DNA of 32,622 bases from JAGPKI01 sp052034135 (GTDB lineage: Bacteria > Caldisericota > Caldisericia > UBA6126 > JAGPKI01): assembly GCA_052034135.1 (NCBI GenBank), contig JBPOJC010000046.1, forward strand, positions 1-32,622, given 5' to 3'. The notes beneath the pieces were generated by a model, which ran no database searches, was not told the DNA's origin, and saw only the letters and a list, made by a program, of their open reading frames with translations. The position numbers and the translations under genes were made by a program. Shown here piece by piece: positions 7,550 to 15,408 of the stretch. Position 1 is the stretch's first letter; every line of letters begins with the position of its first letter.

Positions 7550-8608
7550 CTATTTTAAATATTCTGTCAAATCTGCACTATAAACAACATTTTTGATTTT
7601 TTCATCATCATCCAAAGAATAATGGTCCCAGATGTAACAAGTAATATCTGTTTCTCTTATTATTATTTTATCTATCGAGCTGCTATACGCAGAAAATTTC
7701 TTTCCAAATTGCAGAATTACTTCATTTTCGGTCTCAATATTGTAAACGAAAAGGTTAATATCTGAATTATTGGCAAGCTTTATAAATATATATGGATAAC
7801 AAGAGATAAATCTATAAGGTTTTCCTATTTTTCCAGATACAAGATAATGTTCACCCGAAAAGATGAATTTGTTTTTTACAGAGTTTGCATCAATATCATA
7901 AATAAATATAACTCTTCTGTTTTCTTTACCATTAGGGAAATCTCCATAATAAATTATAATTGATGAATCTTTGTAATCGGCAATACTTAGTGTTTCTAAA
8001 TTTTCCAATTCTGGATATTTCTTTTTATCAATATTTATATAATCTATAATTTTACCAGTGTTTATATCTATTGAGAATATTCTCCCATCTTGCAAAAAGA
8101 AGATTTTACCACCTTTGATAAATGACATAGTTAAATGATCAAGGTCATAATTTTCTAAGTCAGGTTCTAAAATGTTTAATATGTTTAATTCAGCATCACA
8201 AACAAAGATTATATCTTTTAGGCTTATGTAAAGTTTATTTTCATTGTCTACTAAAATAACTGGTTGGTGATGCATCAACTCTTTACTTGTAGCAAGAAAT
8301 GAATCTTTTACAATCTCTTTCCTTTCTATATCATAAATGCCAACCAAATAAGATGAATCGCCAAGAAAGCCATAAACCTCTCTTATAAAAGCTATTCCTT
8401 CTCTATTACCTTTAAGTTTAAGAAATTGCCAGCTTCCATAGCATGTAATTGGTAAAGGAGAATCAAAGGATGGTAATTCTGCTATAACCTCAAATTTGGT
8501 TTCAGGAACTTCAATAAAATGATTTTTTGACATTAAGTTATATGGTAACGTTGTAACAGATATTAAAAAAACAATAAGTATTAAAACCTTAAGTTTAGCA
8601 CGTTTCAT
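7550..8608 (-). CDS. exported protein, probable beta-propeller, unrecognised
   Basis: A 352-residue protein with an N-terminal signal or anchor (basic MKRAKLK, then hydrophobic residues 8-24). The rest alternates short beta-type strands with turns such as IYDIERKEIV, FSIDINTGKII and FIYDIDANSV, a spacing seen in irregular beta-propellers with about six or seven blades. No catalytic motif is visible. The ATG at 8608 has AAGGAAAG about 8 nt upstream. It lies 233 bp downstream of the PQQ-propeller lipoprotein on the same strand, and the shared architecture suggests an old duplication. Probable location is outside the inner membrane. Function unknown. Confidence 0.7.
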   Translation of the reverse strand: MKRAKLKVLILIVFLISVTTLPYNLMSKNHFIEVPETKFEVIAELPSFDSPLPITCYGSWQFLKLKGNREGIAFIREVYGFLGDSSYLVGIYDIERKEIVKDSFLATSKELMHHQPVILVDNENKLYISLKDIIFVCDAELNILNILEPDLENYDLDHLTMSFIKGGKIFFLQDGRIFSIDINTGKIIDYINIDKKKYPELENLETLSIADYKDSSIIIYYGDFPNGKENRRVIFIYDIDANSVKNKFIFSGEHYLVSGKIGKPYRFISCYPYIFIKLANNSDINLFVYNIETENEVILQFGKKFSAYSSSIDKIIIRETDITCYIWDHYSLDDDEKIKNVVYSADLTEYLK

Positions 8609-8841
8609 ATTAAATCTTTCCTTACATTTTTTAGCATCTACTTATAAAGTAGAATAAAAATAGTAAAAATCAAGAAAATAATCATATTAGAGTGAACAAA
8701 TCTTAAATAAATGTAAACTTATAAAATAATGAAGCTTAATTTCATTATTATAATTAATTGGAAAGAGTTACTTTTATCAAGATTTATACTGTAATTCAAT
8801 AATTCAAACAATCAAACTTTTGAATATTGATTTAATGAAAA

Positions 8842-10164
8842 TTATCCCAAATTTAGAGCATAAAGGAATGTGGGAGTGGTCTGAATTCCAAATTCATAAG
8901 GTTCTGTAATTAATACGATATCTTCATCAACCTTCACAATTTCAAAATTGAATCCAACATTTACTTTTTTAAGCTCATTCCCTGTTGATAAATCGAGAAC
9001 AAGAAGCTTTTTCTCATCTATTCTTAAATAAATTTTATTATCGGTTGGTTGCTCGTAGAAATAGTCGTTATGTATGCCTAATCCTTTCTTGAGGACCTCT
9101 CTTCCTGATTTTAAATCAATAATAAATAATGCAGGAGTGCCAAACATTTTGTTAGCACCTATAAAATAAGCGAAATCATTATTGATCAAAAATTTCTTTC
9201 TGTTTTCATATGTGGTTTTCTCATCATTGCCTTGTTCTATGTTGTATTTCTTAAGGTCTAATTTGACTTTTTCTATCCCAGTTAAACCATCAAATCCATA
9301 TAATGTTATATTGTTAACATTCAAATAAGTATTCCCACCTGAAAAATACATTTGTATATCCAATTTACCTTTTGTATCTATTGGAATTCTTTTACTGAAG
9401 GTTTCATTACCGTTCTGTAGACTAATCGCTGTTAATTCAATATATTCATTATTTACAATCTCTTTAATGCAATAAATCATTCCATAAGCAAATTCGAAAC
9501 TATAATCTTTTTCAAAATTATCAGGAATACTCCATCTTACCTTACCATTATTTGCATCAAGACCAATTAGCATTTTATTTTTGTTCTCAAAGAAAATAAT
9601 TCCGCTATCGTAGACTGGGCCCTGGTCCAACATTTCGCCATTTTTTAATGCAGGAGTCTGGTTGTATTGCCAAATTTTCTTTCCTGTTTCTGTATCGATT
9701 GAATAAATGTTATACGTGTAGTCCCTAAAAATTATGGAATTATTATGGAGATATATAAATACATAGATCTCCGAGGGAGCTTTATATCTCCAGATCTCTT
9801 TCCCTGTTTCATTATCAAGTGCATAAAAGTAACCATATGATGAGCCAAAGAAGATTTTCCCATTCCCAATAGCAAGATTTGTTAATCTATCAGCGTTGGT
9901 GACAAATCTCCATTTCTCATTACCAGTCAGTAAATCGACTGCGACTAAATAGCTTCCTTTCGCTGCATATGAACTTATATAAAGTATATTATTCTCAATT
10001 AGTGATTCTTCAAAATTACCACCATAGTCTTTCTCGCGTTTCCAGAGAAGACAATCGTTTAATTCAATCTCTTTTACTGCTTCTGTTTTTTTGTTCACAA
10101 TTACTGTGCAGGATTGGCAAAAAAGAACTAATAATACCACTACTGCTATTAATGCTCTTCTCAT
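8842..10164 (-). CDS. PQQ-like beta-propeller lipoprotein
   Basis: A 440-residue exported protein. The N-terminus MRRALIAVVVLLVLFCQSC is a signal peptide with a probable lipobox, giving lipid attachment at Cys19 (or Cys16). The mature part carries about eight repeats of the PQQ/BamB blade motif, among them ALDNETGKEIWRY, SIDTETGKKIWQY, GLDANNGKVRWS, IIDLKSGREVL and VLDLSTGNELK, so an eight-bladed propeller is expected. Such proteins act as scaffolds (BamB in outer-membrane protein assembly) or as quinoprotein-like sensors. No outer-membrane assembly genes are adjacent, so a BamB role is not shown. The ATG at 10164 is preceded by AAGGAGAGG. The 185 bp to the next upstream gene may hold its own promoter. 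Confidence 0.85.
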   Translation of the reverse strand: MRRALIAVVVLLVLFCQSCTVIVNKKTEAVKEIELNDCLLWKREKDYGGNFEESLIENNILYISSYAAKGSYLVAVDLLTGNEKWRFVTNADRLTNLAIGNGKIFFGSSYGYFYALDNETGKEIWRYKAPSEIYVFIYLHNNSIIFRDYTYNIYSIDTETGKKIWQYNQTPALKNGEMLDQGPVYDSGIIFFENKNKMLIGLDANNGKVRWSIPDNFEKDYSFEFAYGMIYCIKEIVNNEYIELTAISLQNGNETFSKRIPIDTKGKLDIQMYFSGGNTYLNVNNITLYGFDGLTGIEKVKLDLKKYNIEQGNDEKTTYENRKKFLINNDFAYFIGANKMFGTPALFIIDLKSGREVLKKGLGIHNDYFYEQPTDNKIYLRIDEKKLLVLDLSTGNELKKVNVGFNFEIVKVDEDIVLITEPYEFGIQTTPTFLYALNLG

Positions 10165-10349
10165 TTCAATTCCTCTCCTTGCCTGTTTAACAAATATTTT
10201 AGCAATTTTTAATAACTTTTTCTTGATCTCAAACTTTTATTGTTAAACTATGAAGATTAATAATACTCTAAATTAATATTAAAGAAAGTATAAAATCTAT
10301 ATATAATATTAATTAGAGCCGTTAAATAAGTAGTATTTTAATCTTGTAT

Positions 10350-10799
10350 TTATTGCTTTTTTAATTTCTCGATTGATTCCTGAATAACCTTTTCAAGTTC
10401 ATATGGGACATCGGTACCAATCCTATATCTTTTGCCTGTTTTTAACTTAATCTCAACAGCATAAAAGCCAGAAACATTGAAGAGCCATCCATAATGAGTC
10501 AAACGAATACCCCAACCATAATACCATGGATTTTTTACTATTCGACAAGATTCAATATCTTTAATAGAAAACTTTTTTCTGATTAAGCCAATACCAAAAC
10601 TAATCTTAAGAATATCGTTATTAATAGATATAGTAAGTGCCGAAAACAAAAACAAGCAGATTACAAGAATGATGAGAACTATGAAAGCTATCCAATCAAA
10701 ACCGTAAAATTTTATAAGGAACATGATTAAAATTATTCCAATTATCAATAATGTAGCAATCAGGTATCCGAACTGTGTATGTTTATAATTACCAACCAC
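10350..10799 (-). CDS. small membrane protein with bacterial PH-like domain
   Basis: A 149-residue protein with two membrane helices (about residues 9-29 and 33-56) and a cytoplasmic C-terminal domain of about 90 residues. The pattern ISINNDILKISFGIG followed by FSIKDIESCRIV resembles bacterial PH-like (bPH/DUF304-type) domains, which often follow a helical hairpin. The start is GTG 10799, because GGAGG lies about 6 nt upstream. It sits 53 bp downstream of the AlkD-like gene and is probably cotranscribed, though no functional link is known. No catalytic residues are visible. The domain assignment is tentative. Confidence 0.65.
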   Translation of the reverse strand: MVGNYKHTQFGYLIATLLIIGIILIMFLIKFYGFDWIAFIVLIILVICLFLFSALTISINNDILKISFGIGLIRKKFSIKDIESCRIVKNPWYYGWGIRLTHYGWLFNVSGFYAVEIKLKTGKRYRIGTDVPYELEKVIQESIEKLKKQ

Positions 10800-10852
10800 T
10801 TTTTACCTCCAACATTAATTTTTTGCCTTTATATTTTAAATTTAAAAACAGT

Positions 10853-11629
10853 TTATTTATCCCTTTTAAAGAGTTTTTTCTTTTCAGGATCCATTTTCTC
10901 TGTGGCATATTGAAATATTAATCTTGGAGAGATATTCTTCCACTTAAGCAGGAAAGATTCTATAATAGAAGAATCTCTTTTCCATGCTTCTCTTAAAAAC
11001 CATCCTAAACCCTGATGTACAACTCTTTCTTTATCAGTCATTAATGGTTCAATAAAAGTTAAAAAGTCCTGTTCTACTCCATAAATTTTAAGATAAGTAA
11101 TCATAGATACAGGAACAGCCCTTCTCTTCCATTTAGAGGGAGCACTTCTCCAGCTTGAGAAGTCTCCTAAATCAACGATTTCTTCTTTTATAAAGTAAGA
11201 AATAATTCTACTACAGAGAAAATCATCGTGAGCCCAATTATCAATACCACTATTGAGCCAATCGCCAATATATTTAAAAGTATCAATTGAATAATCTTTT
11301 TTTAATACTTTATTATCAATAAATGTTAATGCAAAACTTTTCTCTTCATATCTACCATCTTTTAAAAGTAGATCACCCAAATACAAAAAACCATTTAGTA
11401 ATAGGGCATCCTTGTGTTTTTCTAAAATCTCTTTTGCTTTACTATTTATTAAATCTGGTTCAACACCAAATGCATTATATTCATTGTTTTTAAAGTATCT
11501 CGAATATTTTTTTATTTCAGATTCTTTTGCATTTTGTTCGCAAAAAAGCTTAATTTCATCTCTTAATGTTTTTGCTAAAATTTTTTGCTTATTGGTTAAG
11601 TATAAACAATCATTATTGAATTTCCCCAA
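10853..11629 (-). CDS. DNA alkylation repair protein, AlkD-like
   Basis: A 258-residue, all-helical HEAT-like protein of the AlkD family, DNA glycosylases that remove 3-methyl- and 7-methylpurines without base flipping. Family hallmarks visible are NWAHDDFLCS at residues 131-140, SSWRSAPSKWKRRAVPVS at 158-175 and HQGLGWFLREAWKRD at 205-219; the aromatic and acidic residues of these motifs line the DNA groove in characterised members. The start is TTG 11629, supported by AAGGAG about 8 nt upstream. It is divergent from rpmH with 130 bp between. Its length (about 235-260) is normal. Whether it keeps glycosylase activity cannot be told, since many AlkD relatives are structural. Confidence 0.85.
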   Translation of the reverse strand: MGKFNNDCLYLTNKQKILAKTLRDEIKLFCEQNAKESEIKKYSRYFKNNEYNAFGVEPDLINSKAKEILEKHKDALLLNGFLYLGDLLLKDGRYEEKSFALTFIDNKVLKKDYSIDTFKYIGDWLNSGIDNWAHDDFLCSRIISYFIKEEIVDLGDFSSWRSAPSKWKRRAVPVSMITYLKIYGVEQDFLTFIEPLMTDKERVVHQGLGWFLREAWKRDSSIIESFLLKWKNISPRLIFQYATEKMDPEKKKLFKRDK

Positions 11630-11701
11630 TTTTTTCTCCTTATTTAATTAATTCAGTGCATCAACATTACTATAATATCTCCGAAGGCTTTAAAAGAAAA
11701 G

Positions 11702-11729
11702 TTGACTTAGATAAGAGCTTATATATAAT
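11702..11729 (+). promoter_or_regulatory. strong sigma-70 type promoter of the rpmH operon
   Basis: TTGACT at 11702-11707 and TATAAT at 11724-11729 with a 16 nt spacer. Transcription would start near 11736, giving a leader of about 24 nt that includes the ribosome site GGAGG (11745-11749). Confidence 0.85.
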
Positions 11730-11759
11730 AATTCCGTTATTTATTGGAGGTTTATTAAA

Positions 11760-11894
11760 ATGAGAACGACATATAGGCCACATGTTAGAAAGAAACATAG
11801 AGTTCACGGCTTTCGTAAAAGAATGAGAACTCCTAATGGTAGAAAGATTTTTAAGAGAAGACGTAATAAAGGTAGATATAGACTGAGTATTTAA
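11760..11894 (+). CDS. rpmH: 50S ribosomal protein L34
   Basis: A 44-residue basic protein of the large ribosomal subunit. The sequence begins MRTTYRPHVRKKHRVHGF, runs through RMRTPNGRKI and ends RRNKGRYRLSI, matching L34 from end to end (bacterial L34 is usually 44-47 residues). ATG 11760 has GGAGG 10 nt upstream. The stop TAA shares its last base with the ATG of rnpA (TAATG), so translation is coupled. rpmH-rnpA-yidD-yidC is a near-universal bacterial order. dnaA, often divergent from rpmH, is not here; an AlkD-like gene takes that place. Confidence 0.97.
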   Translation: MRTTYRPHVRKKHRVHGFRKRMRTPNGRKIFKRRRNKGRYRLSI

Positions 11895-12238
11895 TGAATA
11901 AACTCTGGAGACGGTTTACTACTAAAGAATTTCAAAATTTATTTGAGAGAGGAAATTTTATATCTGGAAAATTAGTTAGCATAGTTGTTGATACTGATTC
12001 CAAAGAAAAACTTATTGGTTTTGCAGTAAAAAAAAGCAAAAGAAAAATTAAAAATGTCCAGAGAAACAGAATTAAAAGAAGATTGCGCGAAGCATTTATT
12101 AAAATTGAAGACTTGCTTCCAGTTGATTTATCTATGGTAATAATTGGTAAGCCAGAGTCAGAATTTGCATCGATTGATGAAATAAGCGCAGAAATTTTAA
12201 AACTTTTAAAGAAGGTTGATTTAAAAAATAAATGCTGA
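11894..12238 (+). CDS. rnpA: ribonuclease P protein component
   Basis: A 114-residue basic protein subunit of RNase P, which binds the pre-tRNA leader and supports 5' maturation by the catalytic RNA. The conserved RNR motif is in QRNRIKRRLREAF, residues 56-68, preceded by FAVKKSKRKIKN, and the N-terminal FTTKEFQNLFERG matches the family's first helix. Length is usual. The start ATG overlaps the rpmH stop by one base, and the 3' end overlaps yidD by 7 bp. The RNA partner (rnpB) is not in this window. Confidence 0.95.
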   Translation: MNKLWRRFTTKEFQNLFERGNFISGKLVSIVVDTDSKEKLIGFAVKKSKRKIKNVQRNRIKRRLREAFIKIEDLLPVDLSMVIIGKPESEFASIDEISAEILKLLKKVDLKNKC

Positions 12239-12462
12239 TTAAGAATTTATTTAAAAACTTATTGCTTGCAATTATAATGTTTTATAGGAAATTTCTCTCC
12301 CCATTAAAAGGGTTACCAAGCTGCAGATTTTATCCAACATGCTCTGAATATGCATTTGAAGCTATATCAAAACACGGCATTTTTAAAGGGCTTTTATTGT
12401 CCATATACAGAATTTTGCGATGCAATCCATTTAATAGAGGTGGATACGATCCAGTACCGTAA
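12232..12462 (+). CDS. yidD: membrane protein insertion efficiency factor YidD
   Basis: A 76-residue protein of the YidD (DUF37/haemolytic) family, a peripheral inner-membrane protein that helps YidC-dependent insertion. The signature CRFYPTCSEYAFEAISKHG lies at residues 27-45 and the end CNPFNRGGYDPVP is canonical, with its three conserved cysteines. An N-terminal amphipathic helix (IKNLFKNLLLAIIMFY) fits membrane association. The gene overlaps rnpA by 7 bp and ends 32 bp before yidC. Confidence 0.95.
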   Translation: MLIKNLFKNLLLAIIMFYRKFLSPLKGLPSCRFYPTCSEYAFEAISKHGIFKGLLLSIYRILRCNPFNRGGYDPVP

Positions 12463-12494
12463 AATTAACTCGTTTTTAAGAAAGGAATAGCAGT

Positions 12495-13586
12495 ATGTTA
12501 AACAAAAAATTATTTGTGGCAGTTGCACTATTTGCTATATCGTTTTCAATATTTGGTCTCTGTTTTTCAGAAACTACCCATCCAATTAATATTTCAGTAA
12601 CCGCAAAAGGTAATGCCTCTGAAGTTTCTGCAATTCTAATTAAGATTGAAAATCAGGGTTCCATAATAAGTGATGTTAAGATAAAAGTAGAAGGAGAAAA
12701 TACTCCTGATATTGATCCATTTATACCGATTTTGGAATCAAATGAAATTACACTTCCAAAACCCATCGAGGCAGGCAAAAGTAGCGAAGCTTTATTCCCT
12801 ATCGAAATACCACCTGATGTAACAGTTGGTAAATATAATCTCAAACTTATCATTTCCTTTACTGATATTGACGGTAAAACCATTACTAATTCATCTATTT
12901 TCTATGTAGAAGTTAAAAAGCCAAATGCCTTAGTTGTGGGTTTAAGATGGTTTTTAGATTTTCTATCCCAAAAACCTTTAGGTTATGGGGTAGGAATAAT
13001 TCTTTTTTCCATAATAGTTAAACTTGCATTGCATCCATTTAATGCAATTCAACTTAAATCAATGAGTAAAATGCAAGAATTACAACCCAAAATTGCTGAA
13101 ATAAACAAGAAATATAAAGATGACGCACAAAAAAGAGCAGATGAAACAATGAAGCTTTATAGAGAAGAAAAAATAAATCCTTCAGCAGGATGTCTTCCCA
13201 TAATTGTACAGCTAATTATTGTATACTTTTTGTATCTTGCTTTACAGGGTTACGCTCCACTCTATAAATCATCATTCTTGTGGTTAGAAAGTCTTGGTAG
13301 CCCTGATAGATACCTCATATTCCCTATACTTGCTGGGGTTACCACATTACTTCAAAGCTTAACAGGTCCACAAGCAGCTGATCCACAGTCAAAATCTTTA
13401 ATTTATATAATGCCTGTATTTTTCTTCTTAATAATGATGAGGTTCCCATCGGCACTTGCAATATTCTGGACAATTTTTGGACTTACCTCTGCTATTCAGC
13501 AGTATTACTTTAGAAAAAAAACAACACTTCAAAAAGTCAAAGTTGAAGGGAGTAAATCTAAGAGTGAACAAGCCAGAAACAAATGA
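12495..13586 (+). CDS. yidC: membrane protein insertase YidC/Oxa1 with atypical extracytoplasmic domain
   Basis: A 363-residue inner-membrane insertase. A hydrophobic N-terminus (residues 5-24, signal or first helix) is followed by an extracytoplasmic domain of about 115 residues (26-140) and then the Oxa1/60K core: GYGVGIILFSIIVKLALHP, the long cytoplasmic hairpin KSMSKMQELQPKI to KYKDDA, and the later helices with GCLPIIVQLIIVYFLY and a C-terminal pair. The outer domain looks like an Ig-like/CARDB fold (ILIKIENQGS, PIEIPPDVTVGKYNLKLII) rather than the 280-residue supersandwich of proteobacterial YidC or the near absence in Gram-positives. The conserved groove arginine is Lys176 here. The stop overlaps khpB by 23 bp. 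The core assignment is certain; the outer fold is inferred. Confidence 0.95.
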   Translation: MLNKKLFVAVALFAISFSIFGLCFSETTHPINISVTAKGNASEVSAILIKIENQGSIISDVKIKVEGENTPDIDPFIPILESNEITLPKPIEAGKSSEALFPIEIPPDVTVGKYNLKLIISFTDIDGKTITNSSIFYVEVKKPNALVVGLRWFLDFLSQKPLGYGVGIILFSIIVKLALHPFNAIQLKSMSKMQELQPKIAEINKKYKDDAQKRADETMKLYREEKINPSAGCLPIIVQLIIVYFLYLALQGYAPLYKSSFLWLESLGSPDRYLIFPILAGVTTLLQSLTGPQAADPQSKSLIYIMPVFFFLIMMRFPSALAIFWTIFGLTSAIQQYYFRKKTTLQKVKVEGSKSKSEQARNK

Positions 13587-14031
13587 TTTTAAAAATCAAC
13601 TTAAAGAAATACTGATTGACATTTTTACTAAGCTTGGTGAAAATCCAACAGTAGAAATTTACAACGAAGTTGATGGATTAATGGCTGAAGTAATTATTGA
13701 TGAGCCTGCTCGATATATCGGTAAACAGGGAGAAATCCTTAATTCAATACAATATCTAATTAAATGTTTGTTGAGTAAGAAAATAAATCCCTTACCAAAA
13801 TTTACTATAGATATTGGTGAATACAAAAGAAAACAAATATCAATTTTGAGAAACATCGCTATTAATGCATCCATTAAAGTCAGAAAGACTTCAAAGCCTG
13901 TTGAACTTTCTCCAATGAGCCCATTTGCAAGAAGAATAATCCATTTAACCTTAAAGGATAATCCATCCGTAGTAACTTATTCAATTGGAGAGAATGCTCA
14001 ACGCAGAGTAGTAGTTGATTTAAAGAAGTAA
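13564..14031 (+). CDS. khpB: RNA-binding protein KhpB/Jag (KH and R3H domains)
   Basis: A 155-residue RNA-binding protein. It has a KH domain with GKQGEILNSIQYL (about residues 55-70) and a C-terminal R3H domain with PMSPFARRIIHLTL (about 116-130) and ENAQRRVVVDL. The Jag_N domain seen in longer homologues is absent. Open frame extends upstream into yidC, but GTG 13564 is the likely start because GGGAG lies 11 nt before it; a TTG at 13543 is possible. It overlaps yidC by 23 bp, the standard neighbour. In other bacteria KhpB pairs with KhpA to control division and wall genes; khpA is not in the window. Confidence 0.9.
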   Translation: MNKPETNDFKNQLKEILIDIFTKLGENPTVEIYNEVDGLMAEVIIDEPARYIGKQGEILNSIQYLIKCLLSKKINPLPKFTIDIGEYKRKQISILRNIAINASIKVRKTSKPVELSPMSPFARRIIHLTLKDNPSVVTYSIGENAQRRVVVDLKK

Positions 14032-14051
14032 AAATAAAAAGATTTTAAAAT

Positions 14052-15404
14052 ATGTCTGATACTATAGTTGCAATTGCTACTCCGCTTCAAAGAAGTGCTA
14101 TTGCATGTGTAAGATTATCAGGGGAAGAAGCTTTAAATGTATTTAAGAAGATTGTTTACCCTTCAAATTTGGAATTTAACCCATGGGTTATGAAGCACTG
14201 TACAATAATTGAGCCAAACAGTGGAAAAAAACTTGATGATGCAATTGCCGTTTATATGAAAGCCCCGAAAAGTTACACAGGGGAAGATATGGTAGAAATT
14301 TATTGTCATGGTGGTGTAGCAATAATTAAAAGTATTTTTGAAACTTTGGTTAAAATTGGAGCCCGTCCAGCAACTCCGGGTGAATTCACAAAAAGAGCTT
14401 TTTTGAATAGTAAAATGGATCTCATTCAAGCTGAAGCAATAGACCAGATTACAAGAGCAGAGACAGAGAACGAGCTTATGAGTTTAAATGAAAATTTATT
14501 TGGTGCTTTAAGTGAAAAAATTAGAGACATTCTCTCTAAATTTATTAATTTAAAGGCAAGATTAGAAGCTCTAATAAGTTACGAGGAAGATTTATTGGAA
14601 GAAAAATTCGATATTGAAAATGCTTTACAAATTCTCTTAAAAGAAATTGAAGAAACTATAGATAATTCTCAGGATATAAATCAACTTATTCAAGGGTTTA
14701 GAGTAACCATAATTGGTAAAACAAATGTTGGTAAGTCAAGCATTTTTAATGCTATTCTCGGATGGGATAGAATGCTAATTTCGGAATATCCATCAACTAC
14801 CCATGATTATGTAGAAGAGACAATTGAACTCAATAATTACAAAATAAAGCTTGTAGATACAGCAGGCTCCGTAGAAAACCCTACAGAGCTCGATCAGCTA
14901 TTTGCTGAAAAAATCGAAGATCTACTTAAAAAAACCAATTTAATTCTAATAATAGTCGATATGTCAGATTATTCTTCTATAGACGATTTGATAGTAAAAA
15001 AATATATAGATAGAAACACTCTGCTCGTAATAAATAAATCTGACAAATATGGTAAAATCCCTGAAAAGCTGTTAGAATTAATACCAGAGAATAAAAAATA
15101 TATTATTGTTTCAGCACTAAAAAAAGAAGGAATTGAGGAGCTCAAAAAGTTAATAGCTGAAGAGGCTGAAAAAGGATTAAACTGGAATGCAGATTATTTC
15201 GTAAATGAGAGGCAAAGAGGGCTTCTTCTTAGAGCGAGAGAAAACCTTCTAAATGTTATTAATATAGAGAATAAAGAAAATTCTCTTGATATAATATGTT
15301 TTGAACTTGACCAAATAATAGCTACATTAGGTGAAGAATTAGGATTAAATATAAGCAAAGAGATTTTTGATAATATATTTACAAATTTTTGTATAGGGAA
15401 GTAA
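14052..15404 (+). CDS. mnmE: tRNA modification GTPase MnmE
   Basis: A 450-residue GTPase that, with MnmG, adds the carboxymethylaminomethyl group to wobble uridine 34 of certain tRNAs. The N-terminal tetrahydrofolate-binding domain starts IVAIATPLQRSAIACVRLSG. The helical domain is split by a G domain with G1 GKTNVGKSS (222-230), G3 DTAG (269-272) and G4 NKSD (328-331). The C-terminus ends FCIGK, keeping the CxGK motif. Two switch regions deviate: PSTTHD in place of the usual AGTTRD, and DTAGSVE in place of DTAGIR. ATG 14052 follows the khpB stop by 20 bp. mnmG, commonly next, is replaced by a TPR gene. Confidence 0.95.
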   Translation: MSDTIVAIATPLQRSAIACVRLSGEEALNVFKKIVYPSNLEFNPWVMKHCTIIEPNSGKKLDDAIAVYMKAPKSYTGEDMVEIYCHGGVAIIKSIFETLVKIGARPATPGEFTKRAFLNSKMDLIQAEAIDQITRAETENELMSLNENLFGALSEKIRDILSKFINLKARLEALISYEEDLLEEKFDIENALQILLKEIEETIDNSQDINQLIQGFRVTIIGKTNVGKSSIFNAILGWDRMLISEYPSTTHDYVEETIELNNYKIKLVDTAGSVENPTELDQLFAEKIEDLLKKTNLILIIVDMSDYSSIDDLIVKKYIDRNTLLVINKSDKYGKIPEKLLELIPENKKYIIVSALKKEGIEELKKLIAEEAEKGLNWNADYFVNERQRGLLLRARENLLNVINIENKENSLDIICFELDQIIATLGEELGLNISKEIFDNIFTNFCIGK

Positions 15405-15408
15405 GAAG

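Noticed and set aside
11630..11760. Replication origin next to rpmH
   Set aside because: No DnaA boxes or dnaA gene, and only 130 bp between divergent genes.
13456..13563. Longer khpB starting inside yidC
   Set aside because: The extra residues are the yidC sequence in another frame; GTG 13564 with GGGAG gives a normal KH-R3H protein.
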